This document shows, in pieces, positions 5,158-6,629 of a stretch of 6,629 nucleotides of DNA. Within the stretch, counting starts at the first letter, position 1; each line of letters begins with the position of its first letter. Under the pieces are notes generated by a model that was given only the letters and a program-made list of their open reading frames with translations, had not been told where the DNA came from and made no database searches. The position numbers and the translations under genes are program-made. This stretch comes from JBHIER01 sp046760705 [NCBI: bacterium] (lineage in GTDB: Bacteria; JBHIER01; G020348925), in NCBI GenBank assembly GCA_046760705.1, contig JBHIER010000195.1, positions 1-6,629 of the forward strand, written 5' to 3'.

Positions 5158-6222
5158 ATGAGCGATCTTTTCAAAGTCCCAGACGGAACGCAGCTCTCTC
5201 TTTTCGAACCCCATGCAGTCACCCTGGGGGAGGGGTATAGTCTCTTGTGTGATCTTCGATTCTCAGAGGCCAGGGAAAGATTTGAGTATGTTCTGTCGAG
5301 GGATCCGGATAACGACTCAGCTCTGAGGGGGCGAAAGGCGGCCAAATTCTGGCAGCCTCGATTCGACAGGGTCAACCGTTGCCCCAGTTCAAAGGGAAGG
5401 GCGGATATGATCTCCAATCTCTGGCAGGAATACGAGGCTCAAGCCAGAGAGGATAGATTTGCTCAAACAGAAGCCTTTCGAAGATTGAGAGAGTCGATCT
5501 TTTCCCGGATTCTCGCTTTGGCTGAAGGGTCGGGCGAGGAGATGGAGTTTGTCGGGCCAGATGTCCCTTTGGGTTATTATTATCTTGAAGTGGGCCAGTT
5601 CGAGAAGGCCATAGACTGCCTTGAGCGAGTTATCAGGAAAGGAATCGAATCCTCTCGCCTTTATGGATATTTGGGGGATGCATATTATGGATTGGGCAAG
5701 ATCAGGAATGCCAGAATCTGTTACCGGGTTGCTTTAGAAACGGACCCGCAGGGGATCGATTTCTCAGGGTTGAAGGATCCCGAAATAGTTGCATTGTTGG
5801 ATAAAGTTAAAGATACTGGGGTCGATGATCTGGGGGCAAGGGAACGGTCGTTGGCCACAAAATCACACAAAAGAACACAAAAGGGTCTTGTCGCGGATGA
5901 TCTGGTGGCAAGAGAATGGTTGTTGGTCTATGGATGGTTTGAAGGGATTTTCACCTGGCCCAATTGCAAGGATATAGAGGTAGGGAAGAAGTTGGAGGAG
6001 GAAATAGAGGAGCTTTGGAACAGAGTCGACGGAAAGCATAGTCGCCGTCAGCGAGAAATTATTACAGCCAAATTGTGGTGCCGGTGCTTGAAGCTATCGC
6101 AATATTTTCTCTCAGGTTATGTTTCGAGCCGATACTCTGAAGAGGAAGTTCGGTTAAAGATGAAAGAGCTTCAGCCCCAACTCTTCCAACGATATTTGCA
6201 ACATATTGAACGTTTGATTTAG
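5158..6222 (+). CDS. TPR-repeat protein of unknown function with an in-frame repeat insertion
   Basis: Encodes 354 residues from ATG 5158. GTG 5134 would add eight residues but sits on the edge of a hairpin repeat; SD support is poor for both (GGAG lies only 2 nt before 5158). No signal peptide or membrane segment is visible, so it is probably cytoplasmic. One TPR-like helix pair lies at about 22-55 (LGEGYSLLCDLRFSEARERF), and two consecutive TPRs at about 136-198, with LGYYYLEVGQFEKAIDCLER and YGYLGDAYYGLGKIRNARI as signatures. TPRs bind partner proteins, but the partner is unknown. The C-terminal third is helical, charged and not recognised. Residues 223-233 (DDLGARERSLA) and 247-257 (DDLVAREWLLV) are duplicates around ATKSHKRTQKG, which is encoded by a CACAAAA repeat. 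Sampled GC is 43-48 %, well below the genes upstream. The small downstream gene appears translationally coupled. Confidence 0.75.
   Translation: MSDLFKVPDGTQLSLFEPHAVTLGEGYSLLCDLRFSEARERFEYVLSRDPDNDSALRGRKAAKFWQPRFDRVNRCPSSKGRADMISNLWQEYEAQAREDRFAQTEAFRRLRESIFSRILALAEGSGEEMEFVGPDVPLGYYYLEVGQFEKAIDCLERVIRKGIESSRLYGYLGDAYYGLGKIRNARICYRVALETDPQGIDFSGLKDPEIVALLDKVKDTGVDDLGARERSLATKSHKRTQKGLVADDLVAREWLLVYGWFEGIFTWPNCKDIEVGKKLEEEIEELWNRVDGKHSRRQREIITAKLWCRCLKLSQYFLSGYVSSRYSEEEVRLKMKELQPQLFQRYLQHIERLI
5824..5854 (+). repeat. 31-nt direct repeat, left copy, inside the TPR gene
   Basis: Matches 5896-5926 at 27 of 31 positions. Starts are 72 nt (24 codons) apart, so the reading frame is kept. Together the two copies bracket the CACAAAA block like a long target duplication. 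Confidence 0.75.
5854..5883 (+). repeat. Triple CACAAAA repeat, 10-nt period, copy 1 (in coding sequence)
   Basis: CACAAAA occurs at 5856-5862, 5866-5872 and 5876-5882, exactly 10 nt apart. The 30-base block matches the reverse complement of 6550-6579 at 27 of 30 positions. It is translated as part of the TPR protein (ATKSHKRTQK). The equal spacing and second copy mark it as a dispersed repeat rather than native coding sequence. Confidence 0.8.
5896..5926 (+). repeat. 31-nt direct repeat, right copy, inside the TPR gene
   Basis: Partner of 5824-5854. It encodes DDLVAREWLL and runs straight into YGWFEGIF, so it is more likely the original sequence and the left copy the added one. That ordering is inference. 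Confidence 0.7.
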
Positions 6223-6226
6223 GAGG
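6217..6226 (+). promoter_or_regulatory. SD overlapping the TPR stop codon
   Basis: ATTTAGGAGG includes the TPR stop TAG (6220-6222) within the SD core AGGAGG (6221-6226). This is the usual layout for translational coupling to a following gene. Eight nt downstream lies ACG (6235), not a standard start. The same ten bases occur at 4801-4810 before the orphan ATG 4819. Confidence 0.65.
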
Positions 6227-6234
6227 CTGGCAGA

Positions 6235-6522
6235 ACGAAAATATTCTTGGCAGTCCGCACACTGGCCATTTACCATCAATCGCTTGACAGTAATATATCC
6301 AACAGGCATGAGTTTGGACCTGATTACGTCGTCTTTAGGGATAAACATCTTATGAATTTAGAAGTTTCCTCAGCTATAAGGATTATGACTCCAGGGAATC
6401 ATTTCCGAAGGGTATGGATGAAGATCGGGCCTTTTATCCAGGTGGAGAAAGGTGAGGATTTTGGATATGTGGTACATTGCTCAGCAATCCCTGGTGAGCA
6501 TTCGCTAAGGAAATACTATTAA
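6235..6522 (+). CDS. Small unknown protein with apparent ACG in place of the start codon
   Basis: Read from ACG 6235 the frame gives 95 residues, starting (M)KIFLAVRTLAIYHQSLD and ending GEHSLRKYY. The AGGAGG at 6221-6226 is 8 nt from this ACG, ideal spacing. The first normal start in frame, TTG 6247 (91 residues), is 20 nt from the SD and would cut into an evenly protein-like N terminus. I infer either a real ACG start or a T-to-C change that destroyed an ATG. It is in the same frame as the TPR gene, separated only by the TAG, so rare readthrough would fuse them. I do not recognise the family. No signal peptide is clear, although FLAVRTLAIY is mildly hydrophobic. One sampled line has about 37 % GC, the lowest I counted in the window. 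It may be a pseudogene. Confidence 0.5.
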   Translation, partial: TKIFLAVRTLAIYHQSLDSNISNRHEFGPDYVVFRDKHLMNLEVSSAIRIMTPGNHFRRVWMKIGPFIQVEKGEDFGYVVHCSAIPGEHSLRKYY

Positions 6523-6549
6523 TGATAGATGGAGTAACATTCCCTAAAA

Positions 6550-6579
6550 CATTTGTGTCCTTTTGTGTAATTTTGTGGC
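6550..6579 (-). repeat. Triple CACAAAA repeat, copy 2 (inverted)
   Basis: On the - strand this reads as CACAAAA units at 10-nt spacing (complement at 6571-6577 and 6561-6567, with a one-base variant at 6551-6557). It matches 5854-5883 at 27 of 30 positions in inverted orientation, including the preceding G. It lies 27 nt after the small gene's stop, in otherwise featureless sequence to the window end. Confidence 0.8.
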
Positions 6580-6629
6580 TCATTTCTTGAAGGCAGATGG
6601 AGATTTATCAGAAAGCATGATGAGTTCTA

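Noticed and set aside
6284-6312. TTGACA as a -35 promoter box
   Set aside because: No -10-like hexamer lies 16-18 nt downstream, and it is inside the small coding frame.
6617-6629. ATGATG near the window end as a new gene start
   Set aside because: No SD at proper spacing and only four codons are visible.

Overview
The window is a bacterial stretch with every supportable gene on the + strand. It looks like an uncultured or poorly studied lineage: ordinary bacterial start sites (GGAGG-type Shine-Dalgarno, SD), housekeeping-like enzymes of about 57-60 % GC, and gaps full of short palindromes and dispersed repeats. I cannot name the phylum from the sequence. No tRNA, rRNA, transposase, CRISPR array or complete mobile element is visible.

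Left part (1-1969): the 3' part of a Rossmann-like/DUF2520 dehydrogenase-type gene, open at the window edge, is followed after 28 nt by a complete MscS-family mechanosensitive channel with a strong SD. The two are probably cotranscribed, with no obvious shared function. A 425-bp gap (1970-2394) follows. It holds two identical 27-bp repeats, two diverged copies of a 29-bp repeat made of twin half-sites, five copies of TTCCGAA/TTCGGAA and several hairpins, the best being a perfect 14-bp stem.

Middle (2395-4753): a class II-type histone deacetylase/acetylpolyamine amidohydrolase family gene, then, 113 nt later, an M20 zinc metallo-hydrolase of the ArgE/DapE type, closed by a good intrinsic terminator. 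Both enzymes keep their metal ligands and both hydrolyse N-acyl amide bonds. A shared deacylation role is possible but is inference.

Right part (4756-6629): base composition falls to roughly 37-48 % GC in lines I counted by hand. A 400-bp gap carries an orphan strong SD with ATG that runs at once into a CACAGAT repeat with a 10-nt period, a 31-nt imperfect palindrome, a doubtful 41-codon ORF and a TCCCCGC-type hairpin. Next comes a TPR-repeat protein of unknown role. It contains an in-frame block of three CACAAAA units with 10-nt period, bracketed by a 31-nt imperfect direct duplication. A small unknown gene follows, whose SD overlaps the TPR stop codon but points at ACG instead of ATG. A second, inverted copy of the CACAAAA block lies beyond it. 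The most interesting items are these helically phased repeats and the apparent in-frame insertion of one of them. I see no clear evidence of a complete new multi-gene system.
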